In this document: positions 1 through 9,271 of the stretch, in pieces
Layout: each line of letters opens with the position of its first letter
Position numbering within the stretch: the stretch's first letter is position 1
Source: Streptomyces qinglanensis
GTDB lineage: Bacteria > Actinomycetota > Actinomycetes > Streptomycetales > Streptomycetaceae
NCBI RefSeq assembly: GCF_900111245.1
Contig: NZ_FOGO01000014.1
Coordinates: 62,001-126,000 of the forward strand
Direction of reading: 5' to 3'
DNA length: 64,000 bases
Translations under genes and position numbers: made by a program
Notes under the pieces: generated by a model
Told to the model about the DNA's origin: nothing
Databases searched by the model: none
What the model saw: the letters and a program-made list of their open reading frames with translations, nothing else

Positions 1-25
1 TGTACCCAATTCGAGGAGGGGATGC

Positions 26-1030
26 ATGTCCGCACCACCGCTGGACCAGTACTCCGTCGTGGCCGAGGGGCTGCGCAGGACCTATGGCGACGCACGCGCG
101 CTCGACGGGCTCGACCTGGCCGTGCCGCGCGGCACCGTCTTCGGACTGCTGGGGCCGAACGGCGCCGGCAAGACCACCGCCGTACGCGTACTGACCACCC
201 TCGTCCGGCTCGACGGCGGCCGAGCCGCCGTCGCCGGGCACGACGTGAGCCGCAGCCCGCGCGCCGTACGCGGCAGGATCGGACTCACCGGGCAGCACGC
301 CGCCGTGGACCGGATCCTCACGGCGCGGCAGAACCTGGAGATGTTCGGCCGCCTCTTCCACCTCGGCACCGCCAGCGCCCGGCGCCGGGCAGCCGAACTC
401 CTCGACCGGTTCGGGCTCACCGAGGCGGCCGACAAGCAGCCGCAGGGCTTCAGCGGCGGTATGCGGCGCCGCCTCGACCTGGCCTCCAGCATGATCCTCG
501 CCCCGGAGGTGCTCTTCCTGGACGAGCCGACCACCGGGCTCGACCCGCGCGGGCGCAGCGAGGTGTGGGACGCGGTGCGCGGACTGACCCAGCAGGGCAC
601 CACCGTCGTCCTGACGACCCACTACCTGGACGAGGCCGACAAGCTCTCCGACCGGATCGCCGTCATCGACCGGGGCCGCAACGTCACCGAGGACACCCCG
701 GCCGGACTCAAGCGGACTGTCGGTGGCGACCGCATCGAGGTCGTCGCCGCCGAGGCCCGTGATCTGCCCGTCGTGACCGCCGCCGTCGCCCGTGTCGCGA
801 AGCGAGGTGCCGAGCCGGAGAGCGACGCCGCCGAACTACGCGTCCACGCACCCGTCTCGGCCGGGGTCCCCGCGCTCACCGAGGTGGCGCGCGGCCTCCA
901 GGACGAGGGTGTGACGGTGGCCGACATCGGCCTGCGCCGCCCCACGCTGGACGAGGTCTTCCTCGCCCTGACCGGCAGATCCGGCGGCGAGCAGCGGGAG
1001 AGCGCGGAGCACCCGGAGGCCGCCGTATGA
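26..1030 (+). CDS. Daunorubicin-resistance-type ABC transporter, ATP-binding subunit
   Basis: This 334-residue protein is the ATPase of a two-part ABC exporter of the DrrA type. It would sit on the inner face of the membrane and power export of a hydrophobic compound. The Walker A motif GPNGAGKTT is at about residue 43, the signature FSGGM near 141, Walker B with LFLDEPTTGLD near 163, and the switch histidine in TTHYLDEA near 198. The C-terminal 100 residues match the DrrA-specific extension. The ATG at 26 is preceded by GAGGAGGGG; an ATG four bases upstream is in another frame. The stop overlaps the permease start at 1027. The substrate cannot be told from sequence. Confidence 0.93.
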   Translation: MSAPPLDQYSVVAEGLRRTYGDARALDGLDLAVPRGTVFGLLGPNGAGKTTAVRVLTTLVRLDGGRAAVAGHDVSRSPRAVRGRIGLTGQHAAVDRILTARQNLEMFGRLFHLGTASARRRAAELLDRFGLTEAADKQPQGFSGGMRRRLDLASSMILAPEVLFLDEPTTGLDPRGRSEVWDAVRGLTQQGTTVVLTTHYLDEADKLSDRIAVIDRGRNVTEDTPAGLKRTVGGDRIEVVAAEARDLPVVTAAVARVAKRGAEPESDAAELRVHAPVSAGVPALTEVARGLQDEGVTVADIGLRRPTLDEVFLALTGRSGGEQRESAEHPEAAV

Positions 1031-1857
1031 GTGTCGTCGCGCCGGCCGCGGAGCGGCAGCACGCAGGGCAGCGGCTGTACTGGGCGGTGGCCGACTGCTG
1101 GACGATCGTCCGCCGCGACCTGACCCACCTGGCGAAGCAGCCGTCCATCGTCGCCTGGCAGCTCGGTTTTCCCCTCGTCTCCGTGCTGCTGTTCGTCTAC
1201 GTCTTCGGCAGTGCGATGGAGGTCGGCGAGGGGGTGGACTACAAGAGCTACGCGATGCCCGGGATGTTCGCCATGACCATGGCGTTCGGCTTCATGAACA
1301 CGGCGGTCGCCGTCGCCGTGGACAAGGAGCGCGGGGTCACCGACCGGTTCCGCTCCATGCCGATGGCGCCCTCCGCCGTGGTGACCGGGCGCGGGGTCTC
1401 CGACCTCCTGCACGCGGCGCTCGACCTGGCCGTGCTGGCGGCGATCGCCCTGGCCATCGGCTGGCGTTCGGACGGCGGGCTGCTCAGCACGGTGTGGGCG
1501 TTCGTGCTGCTGCTCCTGCTGCGCTTCGCGCTCATCTGGGCCGGCGTGCTGCTCGGCCTGCTCGCCAGGAACCAGGAGTCGGCGGGCAACCTGTTCGCCG
1601 TCGCCTTCCCCTTCGGCATGGTCTCCAGCGTCTTCACCCCGCCCTCCGCCATGCCGGACTGGCTGGGCACCCTCGCCATGTGGAATCCCGTCTCGGCCAC
1701 CGCGAACGCCGTCCGCGAGCTGTACGGCAACCCGCTGCCCGGCGGAGGAAGCTGGATCGAGGAGCACGCGGAGCTGATGGCGGTGGTGTGGCCGCTGGCG
1801 CTGACGGCCGTCTTCCTGCCGCTCGCCGTCCGCAGGTTCCAGCACCTCGGCAGGTGA
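1027..1857 (+). CDS. ABC-2 type transporter permease (DrrB-like)
   Basis: The product has 276 residues and about six hydrophobic segments, typical of ABC-2 membrane subunits. It is the membrane partner of the upstream ATPase: the genes share an ATGA overlap, so they are translationally coupled. Hydrophobic stretches are visible around residues 45-60 (WQLGFPLVSVLLFVYVFG), 80-95, 135-185, 190-205 and near the C-terminus. The family exports drugs or lipids. Only 57 bp separate its end from the convergent gene ending at 1915. Confidence 0.9.
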   Translation: MSVVAPAAERQHAGQRLYWAVADCWTIVRRDLTHLAKQPSIVAWQLGFPLVSVLLFVYVFGSAMEVGEGVDYKSYAMPGMFAMTMAFGFMNTAVAVAVDKERGVTDRFRSMPMAPSAVVTGRGVSDLLHAALDLAVLAAIALAIGWRSDGGLLSTVWAFVLLLLLRFALIWAGVLLGLLARNQESAGNLFAVAFPFGMVSSVFTPPSAMPDWLGTLAMWNPVSATANAVRELYGNPLPGGGSWIEEHAELMAVVWPLALTAVFLPLAVRRFQHLGR

Positions 1858-1914
1858 CGCCCGGACGCTGACGGCGGGGCCCCGGCAGCCGACCTGCGCG
1901 CGGGAGCCGTGCGG

Positions 1915-2307
1915 CTACTCGCCGACCAGCCGCAGCTCGTAGTGGACCGGCCGGTCGAACATCAGCCGGTAGCCGAGCGGCACCAGGAAGCCCTGGGTGA
2001 GGGGGTGTCTGCGGGCGAGCTGGGCGGCGGCGTGCCGGGCCTCGCTGTCCCGCAGCTCCCGCACCCGGGCCTTCATCGGCGCCCCGGCGGGGGTGCCGGT
2101 GAGGGTGGCGGCGGCCAGCTCCACCTCCGGGTAGCGCTCGATGTGCTCCCGCTGCCGGGCGCGGGCGTGCGTGCGCACATACGCGTGGTCCCCCTCGACG
2201 GCGATCTGCGCGCCGTGCCCGAAGGGCGTGCCTTCCCTCTCGTAGGTCGTCAGCCGTACCCGCCGTTCCCGGGCGAACAGCTGAAAACCGGTGCTGGGAG
2301 TGCTCAT
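1915..2307 (-). CDS. PPOX-class, probable F420-dependent small oxidoreductase
   Basis: This 130-residue protein has the split-barrel fold of the pyridoxamine-phosphate-oxidase-like superfamily. The pattern RRVRLTTYEREG-PFGH near the N-terminus, followed by AQIAVEGDHAYVRT, is typical of actinobacterial PPOX-class F420-binding proteins. Members use F420 or flavin to reduce small molecules, but the substrate is unknown. The gene lies on the minus strand, upstream of serC in the same orientation. A strong hairpin (2362-2394) separates it from serC, so it is probably transcribed on its own. Confidence 0.75.
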   Translation of the reverse strand: MSTPSTGFQLFARERRVRLTTYEREGTPFGHGAQIAVEGDHAYVRTHARARQREHIERYPEVELAAATLTGTPAGAPMKARVRELRDSEARHAAAQLARRHPLTQGFLVPLGYRLMFDRPVHYELRLVGE

Positions 2308-2361
2308 GCGGCATCCCGTACCCGATCGCGGGCGCGGGGATGCGCCGCGGCCGCACGCGAA

Positions 2362-2394
2362 CGCCGGACGGGCTACGCGGTAGCCCGTCCGGCG
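2362..2394 (-). terminator. Strong hairpin downstream of serC
   Basis: There is a perfect inverted repeat with 15-bp arms (CGCCGGACGGGCTAC and its complement) around a 3-base loop. It lies 20 bp beyond the serC stop codon on the minus strand. Arms of this length without a U-tract are the usual Streptomyces terminator form. Confidence 0.85.
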
Positions 2395-2413
2395 CTCCGG
2401 TGCTCCGAGGCCG

Positions 2414-3532
2414 TCAGAGGCGCTCGATCACCCAGTCGACGCACGCGGTCAGCGCTTCCACGTCCGCCGGCTCCACCGCCGGGAACATGGCGACGCGTAG
2501 CTGGTTGCGCCCCAGCTTCCGGTAGGGCTCGGTGTCCACGATGCCGTTGGCCCGCAGCACCTTGGCCACCTCGGCGGCGTCCACGCTGTCCGCGAAGTCG
2601 ATGGTGCCCACGACCTGGGAGCGCTGGTCCGGGTCGGTGACGAAGGGCGTCGCGTAGGACGCCTTCTCCGCCCAGTTGTAGAGCCGCGCCGAGGAGTCGG
2701 CGGTGCGGGAGACGGCCCACTCCAGGCCGCCCTGCCCGTTGAGCCAGTCCAACTGCTCGCCGAGCAGGAAGAGCGTGGCCAGCGCCGGGGTGTTGTACGT
2801 CTGGTTCTTGCGCGAGTTGTCGATCGCCGTCTGCAGGTCGAAGAAGGCCGGGATGTGCCGGTCCGAGGCCGCGATCCGCTCCGCGCGCGCGACGGCGGCG
2901 GGCGAGAAGACCGCGATCCACAGCCCGCCGTCGGCCGCGAAGGACTTCTGCGGCGCGAAGTAGTAGACATCCGTCTCGGTGATGTCGACCGGCAGGCCCC
3001 CGGCGCCGGAGGTGGCGTCCACCAGCACCAGTGCGCCGTCGTCGGCGCCCGGTACCCGGCGCAGCGGCATGGCGACGCCCGTGGAGGTCTCGTTGTGGGT
3101 CAGTGCGTAGGAGTCCACGCCCTGCTCGCCGCGGGCCTCGGGGTGGGTGCCCGGGTCGCTCTGGATGACGCTGGGCTCGCCCAGCCAGGGCGCCTGCTTG
3201 GCGGCCTTCGCGAACTTGGAGGAGAACTCGCCGAACGACAGGTGCTGGGACCTGTTCTCGATCAGGCCGTGGGTCGCCACGTCCCAGAAGGCGGTGGAGC
3301 CGCCGTTGCCGAGTACGACCTCGTACCCGTCCGGCAGCGAGAAGAGGTTCCGTACGCCGTCACGTACCTGTCCGACCAGGTTTTTGACGGGCGCCTGCCG
3401 ATGTGAGGTGCCCATGAGCGAGGTACCGGTCGCAGCCAGGGCGCTGAGCGCCTCCGGACGCACCTTGCTGGGGCCCGAGCCGAAACGGCCGTCGGCGGGC
3501 TTGAGGTCAGCGGGAATCTGGAGATCAGCCAC
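2414..3532 (-). CDS. serC: Phosphoserine aminotransferase
   Basis: This PLP enzyme makes 3-phosphoserine from 3-phosphohydroxypyruvate in serine synthesis and also serves the pyridoxal-phosphate pathway. It has 372 residues, the usual length for the actinobacterial form. The N-terminus reads LKPADGRFGSGPSKVRP, the signature of this class-V aminotransferase subgroup. The Schiff-base lysine lies in FAPQKSFAADGG at about residue 196. The start ATG at 3532 gives the conserved N-terminus. No partner biosynthetic gene is adjacent, and transcription ends at the hairpin at 2362-2394. Confidence 0.95.
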   Translation of the reverse strand: MADLQIPADLKPADGRFGSGPSKVRPEALSALAATGTSLMGTSHRQAPVKNLVGQVRDGVRNLFSLPDGYEVVLGNGGSTAFWDVATHGLIENRSQHLSFGEFSSKFAKAAKQAPWLGEPSVIQSDPGTHPEARGEQGVDSYALTHNETSTGVAMPLRRVPGADDGALVLVDATSGAGGLPVDITETDVYYFAPQKSFAADGGLWIAVFSPAAVARAERIAASDRHIPAFFDLQTAIDNSRKNQTYNTPALATLFLLGEQLDWLNGQGGLEWAVSRTADSSARLYNWAEKASYATPFVTDPDQRSQVVGTIDFADSVDAAEVAKVLRANGIVDTEPYRKLGRNQLRVAMFPAVEPADVEALTACVDWVIERL

Positions 3533-3670
3533 GGGGCCAGCCTAGTGCCGCCGTCCAGACCGCCTCGGCAGCCGTCCAGCGCCTGAGACGGGCGGCCGGA
3601 CCCGCCGGGGGCCGGGCGGCGGATCCGCCGGGGCCGGTGCGGATCGCGCTCCGGCCCATAAGCTGGGTGT

Positions 3671-4033
3671 ATGACAGCAGGTCACAGACCCGGTCCCGAT
3701 GATGTGCGCCGCCTCGCGCTCGCGCTGCCCGAGAGCAAGGAGGTCGAGGCGTGGTCCATGCCGACCTTCCGGGTGGCGGGGAAGATGTTCCTGACCATGC
3801 CCGACGACGAGTCCTCCTTCGCGGTGCGCTGCCCGAAGCTGGAGCGCGGCGAGCTGATCGCGGCCGAGCCGGAGAAGTTCTGGGTGCCACCGCACGAGGC
3901 GGGCTCGAACTGGGTGCGGGCCCGGCTGGCGGCCCTGGAGGACATGGCGGAGCTGCGGGACATCGTCGTCGACTCCTGGCGGCAGGCCGCGCCGCCCCGG
4001 CTGCTGGAGACATTCACCGCACCCGACCCGTAG
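3671..4033 (+). CDS. MmcQ/YjbR family protein
   Basis: This 120-residue protein begins DVRRLALALPESKEVEAWSMPTFRVAGKMF and contains the P-P-H-E-A-G and SNWVRARLA segments of the YjbR (CyaY-like fold) family. The family is often labelled DNA-binding from its fold, but its role is not established. A TANNNT -10 box (TAAGCT at 3659-3664) ends six bases before the ATG. The mRNA is therefore probably leaderless, which fits the lack of a ribosome-binding site. A hairpin at 4080-4117 follows. Confidence 0.88.
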   Translation: MTAGHRPGPDDVRRLALALPESKEVEAWSMPTFRVAGKMFLTMPDDESSFAVRCPKLERGELIAAEPEKFWVPPHEAGSNWVRARLAALEDMAELRDIVVDSWRQAAPPRLLETFTAPDP

Positions 4034-4079
4034 GAGGGATGAGCCCCGACCCGTACGGGGGAGGGGCCGGGAGGGGCCC

Positions 4080-4117
4080 ACCGCGCCGTGCGGGGGGCGA
4101 GTCCCGTACGGCGCGGT
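4080..4117 (+). terminator. Hairpin after the YjbR gene
   Basis: A 10-bp inverted repeat, ACCGCGCCGT with ACGGCGCGGT, flanks an 18-base loop that itself can pair in part (CGGG with CCCG). It lies 47 bp after the stop codon of the YjbR gene and before the dehydrogenase gene. Confidence 0.6.
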
Positions 4118-4321
4118 ACCCACCGCTCCCCGGCCGCTCTTCAATGGCCGGGGTGGACAGCTTCGCAGCCGCCTCTCGGCCAGATCGGCGGGCTGACAAA
4201 AACCGGTCTTTCCGCAGGTGGGACCCGTTTCGGCGGGGACGCGGCAGCGTGACGCGGACCACAGACACGAAAGATCCCGCAAGGGCAGCGCGGGGCGGGC
4301 TCCAGCGTGCACGCTGTGCCC

Positions 4322-7264
4322 ATGGGAGACGCACGTAGGGCAGACGCACAGGAGCTGGAGCGGGCGCTGCGCGCCGCGGTGCGCGGCGGTGAGGTGGAGT
4401 TCGGCGCCCAGGACAGAGCACTCATGACGATGGACGCCTCCAACTACCGGCGGGTGCCGCTGGGCGTGGTGGCGCCGAAGGACGACGACGACGTGGCGGC
4501 CGTGCTGGCCGTCTGCCGCGAGCAGGGCGTACCCGTGGTGGCGCGCGGCGCGGGCACCTCCATCGCCGGGCAGGCGACCGGACTCGGCGTCGTGCTGGAC
4601 TTCACCCGGCACCAACGCACCATCGAGCACCTCGATCCGGAGGCCCGCACCGCCGTCGTGCGCCCCGGCGTCATCCTGGACGACCTGCGCGGGGCCGCCG
4701 GAGCCCACGGGCTCACCTTCGGGCCCGACCCCTCGACGCACGCGCGCTGCACGCTCGGCGGGATGATCGGCAACAACTCGTGCGGCTCCCACTCGGTCGC
4801 CTGGGGCACCACCGCCGACAACGTGCACGAGCTGGAGGTCCTCACCTACGGCGGCGAGCGGGCCCGGCTCGCGCGGGGCGGCTCCGGGGTTCCCGAGCGG
4901 CTGCGCGCCGGAGCCTCCTCCCTGGTCCAGGGCGAACTGGCCCGGCTGCGCACCGGGTTCCCCGAGCTGCCGCGCCGGATCTCCGGCTACGCGCTCGACG
5001 AGTTGCTGCCCGAGAAGGGCGAGGACTGGGCGCGTGCCTTCACCGGCAGCGAGGGCACCCTGGGCGTGCTCACCCGGGCCACCGTCAAGCTGGTGCCGAC
5101 TCCCGGCGCACGGGTGCTGGCGGTGCTCGGCTACGCCGACGAGTCCGCGGCGGCCGAGGCCGCCGCGGGGCTGCTGCCCTACGGTCCGCTGACCGTCGAG
5201 GGGATGGCCAACGACCTGGTGGGTGACGCGGCGCGGGCCTCCCTGCCCAGGGGCGGCGCCTGGCTGTTCGTGGAGGTCGGCGGCGACGACGCGGCGCAGG
5301 CCAGGGCCAACGCCGAGGCGCTGTGCCGCGCGGCGCGCGAGGGCACCACCGACCACACGCTGGTCACCGAACCGGCCGGGCAGCGAGCCCTGTGGCGGGT
5401 GCGCGAGGACGCCTCGGGCACCGCGACCCGGATGCCGGACGGTGCCGAGGCATGGCCCGGCTGGGAGGACTGCGCCGTCCCTCCGGCCCGGCTCGGCGCG
5501 TATCTGCGGGACTTCCGCGAACTGCTGCGCGAGTACGGGCTGCGCGGGCTGCCCTACGGGCACTTCGGGGACGGCTGCATCCACGTGCGGATCGACTTCG
5601 ACCTGCTGGGCGAGGCGGGCATCGCGACGTTCCGGGACTTCTCCACCGCGCTCGCCGACGTCGTGGTGGCGCACGGCGGCTCGCTCTCCGGCGAGCACGG
5701 CGACGGCCTGGCCCGCGCCGAGCTGCTGACCCGGATGTACGGCGAGGAGATGGTCGGGCTCTTCGGCCGGTTCAAGGACCTGTGGGACCCGGCGGACGGC
5801 CTCAACCCGGGGGTGCTCGTCCGGCCGGACCCGCTGGACGCCAACCTGCGGTTCGCGCCGCTGCCGCGCAAGCCCGTCGACGTCGAGTTCGGCTATCCGC
5901 ACGACGGCGGTGACTTCTCCGCCGCCGTCCGCCGCTGCGTGGGCGTCGCCAAGTGCCGGAACGAGTCGGCCGGGGCGAGCGTGATGTGCCCGTCCTTCCG
6001 CGCCACCGGCGAGGAGAAGCACTCCACCCGCGGACGCGCCCGGCTGCTGCACGAGATGCTCGCCGGGGAGGTCGTCACCGACGGCTGGCAGTCCGAGGAG
6101 GTGCACGACGCGCTCGACCTGTGCCTCTCGTGCAAGGGCTGCCGCAGCGACTGCCCGGTGGGCGTCGACATGGCCACCTACAAGGCCGAGTTCATGCACC
6201 ATTACTACGAGGGCGACGCCGCGTCCGGCACCCCGGGCAAGCGCCGGCCGATGGCGCACTACTCGATGGGCTGGCTGCCGCGCTGGCTGCGGCTGGCCGC
6301 CGCCACCCGCACCGTGCCGCTGCTGAACGCGGGCGCCAAGGTGCCGCCGTTGGCCGCCCTCGCCAAGCGGCTGGGCGGGCTGGCGCCGGAGCGGGACATC
6401 CCGGCACTGCCCCGCACGCCCTTCACCCACTGGTGGCGCAAGCAGCCCGGCCGCGCTGCCGACGGCGGCAAGCCGGTCGTGCTGTGGCCGGACACCTTCA
6501 CCAACTACCTCTCGCCCGAGGCGGGCTCGGCTGCCGTGCAGGTCTTCCAGGACGCCGGGCTGCGCCCGGTGGTGCCGCCGAAGCAGGTGTGCTGCGGCCT
6601 CACCTACGTCTCCACGGGCCAGCTCGACCGGGCCCGCGCGGTGATGCGCCGCACCCTGGACGTCATGGAACCGGCCCTGGACGCGGGCCTGCCGGTGGCC
6701 GTCCTGGAGCCGCCGTGCGCGGCGGCGCTGCAGACGGACGTCCCCGAGCTGCTGGGCGACGACCCCCGCGCGAAGCGGCTGGCGGAAGCCGTCCGCACGT
6801 TCGCGCAGACCCTGGAGGAGCAGGCACCCGACTGGGAACCGCCCCGGATCGACCGGCCGGTCGCCGGGCAGACCCACTGCCACCAGCACGCCGTCATCGG
6901 CGACGCCGCCGAGCGGCGGCTGCGGGACCGGGCGGGCCTGGTCGGCGACCTCAGCGGCGGCTGCTGCGGGCTGGCCGGCAACTTCGGCTTCGAGAAGGGG
7001 CACTACGAGGTGTCCGCGGCCTGCGCGGAGGACCAGCTCCTCCCGGCCCTGCGCGCCGCCGAGCCGGGCACCGAGATCCTGGCCGACGGCTATTCCTGCC
7101 GCACCCAGATGGACCAGCTGGGCGGCTTCCGCAGCCGGCACCTGGCGGAGGTGCTGGCCGAGGGCCTGACGGCGCGCCCGGCGTCCGCCGCGGCGGCCGC
7201 GTCCTCGGACTCGTCCGCCGATCCGGCCGCCGGCCCCGCCGGGGAGCCGGCCGCCGGGGAGTGA
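4322..7264 (+). CDS. FAD-binding and 4Fe-4S 2-hydroxyacid dehydrogenase (fused D-lactate / D-2-hydroxyglutarate type)
   Basis: This 980-residue fusion joins a VAO-type flavoprotein to an iron-sulfur electron-transfer module. The family oxidises D-2-hydroxyacids such as D-lactate, glycolate or D-2-hydroxyglutarate and passes electrons to the quinone pool or other acceptors. The FAD-binding part shows GAGTSIAGQATGLG near residue 75 and the C-terminal oxidase domain follows to about 500. A ferredoxin motif CLSCKGCRSDCP is near residue 600, and two CCG motifs are near 757 and 880. I prefer the ATG at 4322; a GTG at 4307 is also in frame. The C-terminal Ala/Ser/Pro tail is low complexity. A strong hairpin ends the gene. 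The exact substrate is open. Confidence 0.92.
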   Translation: MGDARRADAQELERALRAAVRGGEVEFGAQDRALMTMDASNYRRVPLGVVAPKDDDDVAAVLAVCREQGVPVVARGAGTSIAGQATGLGVVLDFTRHQRTIEHLDPEARTAVVRPGVILDDLRGAAGAHGLTFGPDPSTHARCTLGGMIGNNSCGSHSVAWGTTADNVHELEVLTYGGERARLARGGSGVPERLRAGASSLVQGELARLRTGFPELPRRISGYALDELLPEKGEDWARAFTGSEGTLGVLTRATVKLVPTPGARVLAVLGYADESAAAEAAAGLLPYGPLTVEGMANDLVGDAARASLPRGGAWLFVEVGGDDAAQARANAEALCRAAREGTTDHTLVTEPAGQRALWRVREDASGTATRMPDGAEAWPGWEDCAVPPARLGAYLRDFRELLREYGLRGLPYGHFGDGCIHVRIDFDLLGEAGIATFRDFSTALADVVVAHGGSLSGEHGDGLARAELLTRMYGEEMVGLFGRFKDLWDPADGLNPGVLVRPDPLDANLRFAPLPRKPVDVEFGYPHDGGDFSAAVRRCVGVAKCRNESAGASVMCPSFRATGEEKHSTRGRARLLHEMLAGEVVTDGWQSEEVHDALDLCLSCKGCRSDCPVGVDMATYKAEFMHHYYEGDAASGTPGKRRPMAHYSMGWLPRWLRLAAATRTVPLLNAGAKVPPLAALAKRLGGLAPERDIPALPRTPFTHWWRKQPGRAADGGKPVVLWPDTFTNYLSPEAGSAAVQVFQDAGLRPVVPPKQVCCGLTYVSTGQLDRARAVMRRTLDVMEPALDAGLPVAVLEPPCAAALQTDVPELLGDDPRAKRLAEAVRTFAQTLEEQAPDWEPPRIDRPVAGQTHCHQHAVIGDAAERRLRDRAGLVGDLSGGCCGLAGNFGFEKGHYEVSAACAEDQLLPALRAAEPGTEILADGYSCRTQMDQLGGFRSRHLAEVLAEGLTARPASAAAAASSDSSADPAAGPAGEPAAGE

Positions 7265-7269
7265 CGTGC

Positions 7270-7306
7270 CCGGCGGGTCCGGGGGTGGCGGCCCCGGACC
7301 CGCCGG
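7270..7306. terminator. Bidirectional terminator between convergent genes
   Basis: A perfect 15-bp inverted repeat (CCGGCGGGTCCGGGG and its complement) surrounds a 7-base loop. It lies 5 bp after the dehydrogenase stop codon and 18 bp after the dioxygenase stop codon on the other strand, so it can serve both. Confidence 0.88.
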
Positions 7307-7323
7307 TCCGCGCAGCCCGCGGG

Positions 7324-7983
7324 CTAGGCGTTCACCACGAAGTCGAACGAGCCCGCCAGTCCGCGGCCTTCGGCCCGGACGTCCATCAGCAGCCGGGAAT
7401 CGAAGATCGCGTCCGTGCCGTTGCGCGGCTCACCGGGGAAGTAGAGCTGGGTGGTGAGCACCGGCCGGTAGGGCGCCTGCACCTTGACGTGCAGATGCCG
7501 GGTGCGTCCCGGGTACAGGCCGGGCCGCAGGGTGGTCAGCCGGAAGGCGCCCCGCCCGTCGGTGTACTGGTGGCCCCGGAACCGGTACCCCGTGTTGTCG
7601 TAGGCGCCGTCCGGGTCCGCCTGCCACCAGTCGAGCAGCACGTGCGCCAGCGGGGCGCAGTTCCGTCCGAAGACATAGCCGCTGACGACCAGCGGCGTTC
7701 CCGGGGTGCCCGGCGGCACGAGCGAGTCCCGCTCGGGGGAGTAGGGCTTGAAGTACGGGCCCTCGGTCTGCGGGGGCGTCGGGTCGTCGCCGTCGTCGCA
7801 GGAGGGGGTCGGGGCGAGCTGCTCCCCGGCCCCGCGCCGGTCGCGGGCGAGTGCCGGGGTGCCTGCGGCGCCGCCCACGAGTACCGCCGCGGGCCCGGCC
7901 GCCACCGCGGCCCGCAGTACGCTCTTGCGGCTGACTCCGCGGCGGCGGCCGGGTGCGGGCTGGTCGTCGTCCGTGTGGGACAT
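7324..7983 (-). CDS. Exported intradiol ring-cleavage dioxygenase family protein
   Basis: This 219-residue protein has the beta-sandwich of the protocatechuate/catechol dioxygenase family. It begins with a Tat-like export signal (RRRGVSRKSVLRAAVAAG, then a hydrophobic run ending in a TPALA processing site), so it is predicted to be outside the membrane. The substrate-facing segment is PPQTEGPYFKPYSPER, and candidate non-haem iron ligands are tyrosines in GAYDNTGYRFRGHQY and histidines in RTRHLHVKV. Cytosolic aromatic-degradation genes are absent next to it. The usual pathway role is therefore doubtful, and secreted members may act on plant phenolics. An AraC regulator lies immediately upstream. 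Confidence 0.87.
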   Translation of the reverse strand: MSHTDDDQPAPGRRRGVSRKSVLRAAVAAGPAAVLVGGAAGTPALARDRRGAGEQLAPTPSCDDGDDPTPPQTEGPYFKPYSPERDSLVPPGTPGTPLVVSGYVFGRNCAPLAHVLLDWWQADPDGAYDNTGYRFRGHQYTDGRGAFRLTTLRPGLYPGRTRHLHVKVQAPYRPVLTTQLYFPGEPRNGTDAIFDSRLLMDVRAEGRGLAGSFDFVVNA

Positions 7984-8098
7984 GGTCGGTTCCTCGCTCT
8001 CCTGGATGGGGGAAGTGCGGGGGACGGACGCGTCCGGCCGGGTTCGGCCGAGTGGGGACGACGCTACGGGCGGCGTGCGCGGGGGTCGATGGACGGAG

Positions 8099-9028
8099 CT
8101 ACCGGAGCGTGGTGTTTTCGTCGCTGCCGGGCGTCCCGTGGTTCTCGCGCCGGAACTCGCCCGGGCTGGCGCCGGTCTCGCGGCGGAAGAAGCGGCAGAA
8201 GTAGGCGGGGTCGGCGAAGCCCACCTCGTGCGCCACCTGGCGCACCGTCATGGCCGTCCCGGCCAGCAGCCGCTTGGCCTCCAGTACGTGGGCGTGCCGG
8301 ATGAGCTCTCCGGGTGTCCGCCCGGTGCCCGTGCGGACGGCGGTGTTCAGGTAGCCCACGGAGACGCCCAGTTCCGCGGCGCAGGCCGTGACCGTGCGGG
8401 CCGCGGCGGCCTCCGGGCGCTCCAGCAGCCGGACGAACTGCCCGGCGACGGCCGCGGGCCGGGAGCAGGCGGCTTCGCCGTCCGGTGCGCCTCCGGGGTG
8501 CTCCTGGGCCGGTAGGCGGTCGGCCTGGACGAGCAGGATGTGCAGGTACGCCTGGAGGACGGTGCGCATGCCGGGCTGTGCCTGGCCGTACTCGGTGCGC
8601 ATCCCGGCCAGCAGTTCCGCCACGCGGGCTGCCGCGGGCGGGGACAGCGGCAGGGAGGGGTGCGCGCCGAGCCGGCGCAACAGGGTGCGGTCGCCGGGGT
8701 GGGCGAGCAGGAACGCCTCGTCGAACAGGACCACGCAGCCCTGCACCTGCTCGTGCTGCTGCCAGTGGTGCGACTGGCCGGGCGTGATGAAGCACAGGTG
8801 CGGTGGACGCAGTGTCCACCGCCGCAGGTCGATGACGTGGGCGCCGCTGCCGCCGGTGACGTAGGCGATCTCGTGGAAGGTGTGCCGGTGCGGGTAGGCG
8901 GCGCGGGAGAGCGGGCCGATCGAGTCGAAGGTGCCGATGGCGAAGGGGAGTCGGCGCGGCGCGGGGACGTCCAGGCGGTGCAGCGGCATGGTGCGGTGCG
9001 CGCGTCGGGAGCTGTCGGTGGCCACCAC
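8099..9028 (-). CDS. AraC-family transcriptional regulator with cupin sensor
   Basis: This 309-residue protein has an N-terminal cupin-like ligand domain (histidines in YPHRHTFHEIAYVTGG, about residues 45-60) and a C-terminal double helix-turn-helix (about 215-300). The second helix-turn-helix carries the family signature VAHEVGFADPAYFCRFFRRETGASPGEFR. It lies 115 bp upstream of the exported dioxygenase on the same strand, so it probably responds to an aromatic or related compound and controls that gene (inference). Confidence 0.9.
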   Translation of the reverse strand: MVATDSSRRAHRTMPLHRLDVPAPRRLPFAIGTFDSIGPLSRAAYPHRHTFHEIAYVTGGSGAHVIDLRRWTLRPPHLCFITPGQSHHWQQHEQVQGCVVLFDEAFLLAHPGDRTLLRRLGAHPSLPLSPPAAARVAELLAGMRTEYGQAQPGMRTVLQAYLHILLVQADRLPAQEHPGGAPDGEAACSRPAAVAGQFVRLLERPEAAAARTVTACAAELGVSVGYLNTAVRTGTGRTPGELIRHAHVLEAKRLLAGTAMTVRQVAHEVGFADPAYFCRFFRRETGASPGEFRRENHGTPGSDENTTLR

Positions 9029-9151
9029 GGTCCGCCCTCTCTTCCGGTCTGCCGGATGTCTCGGCGCGGCGCCGGGCTGTGCGGTCGTCTGCCGCCGCTG
9101 TCCGCCCGAGGGCTACCCGAGGGGATCGGCCGGTCACCCGGAAAAAGTCAT

Positions 9152-9165
9152 GCAAGCACGCTTGC
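9152..9165. promoter_or_regulatory. Palindromic operator candidate upstream of the AtuA operon
   Basis: The sequence GCAAGC-AC-GCTTGC forms 6-bp arms about a 2-bp centre, in the form usual for TetR-family operators. It lies 107 bp upstream of the first gene of the operon that ends with a TetR gene (17782-18561), and 124 bp from the divergent AraC gene. It is a likely autoregulatory or operon-control site (inference). Confidence 0.5.
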
Positions 9166-9271
9166 TTGTTTTTGACCGGGCTGTCAGTCTCGGTGCCACG
9201 GACGGCGATCGGGCGTGTCCGCGGGGCGGTGCGAGCCCCGGCGGGCCGCACCGTGGAGGGAGGGCGGGGCT

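Noticed and set aside
3542..7141. A 1199-codon open frame on the minus strand opposite the FAD/Fe-S dehydrogenase gene
   Set aside because: It is a by-product of high GC at third positions on the other strand; its translation is Arg/Gly/His-rich without any domain, while the plus-strand frame carries clear motifs.
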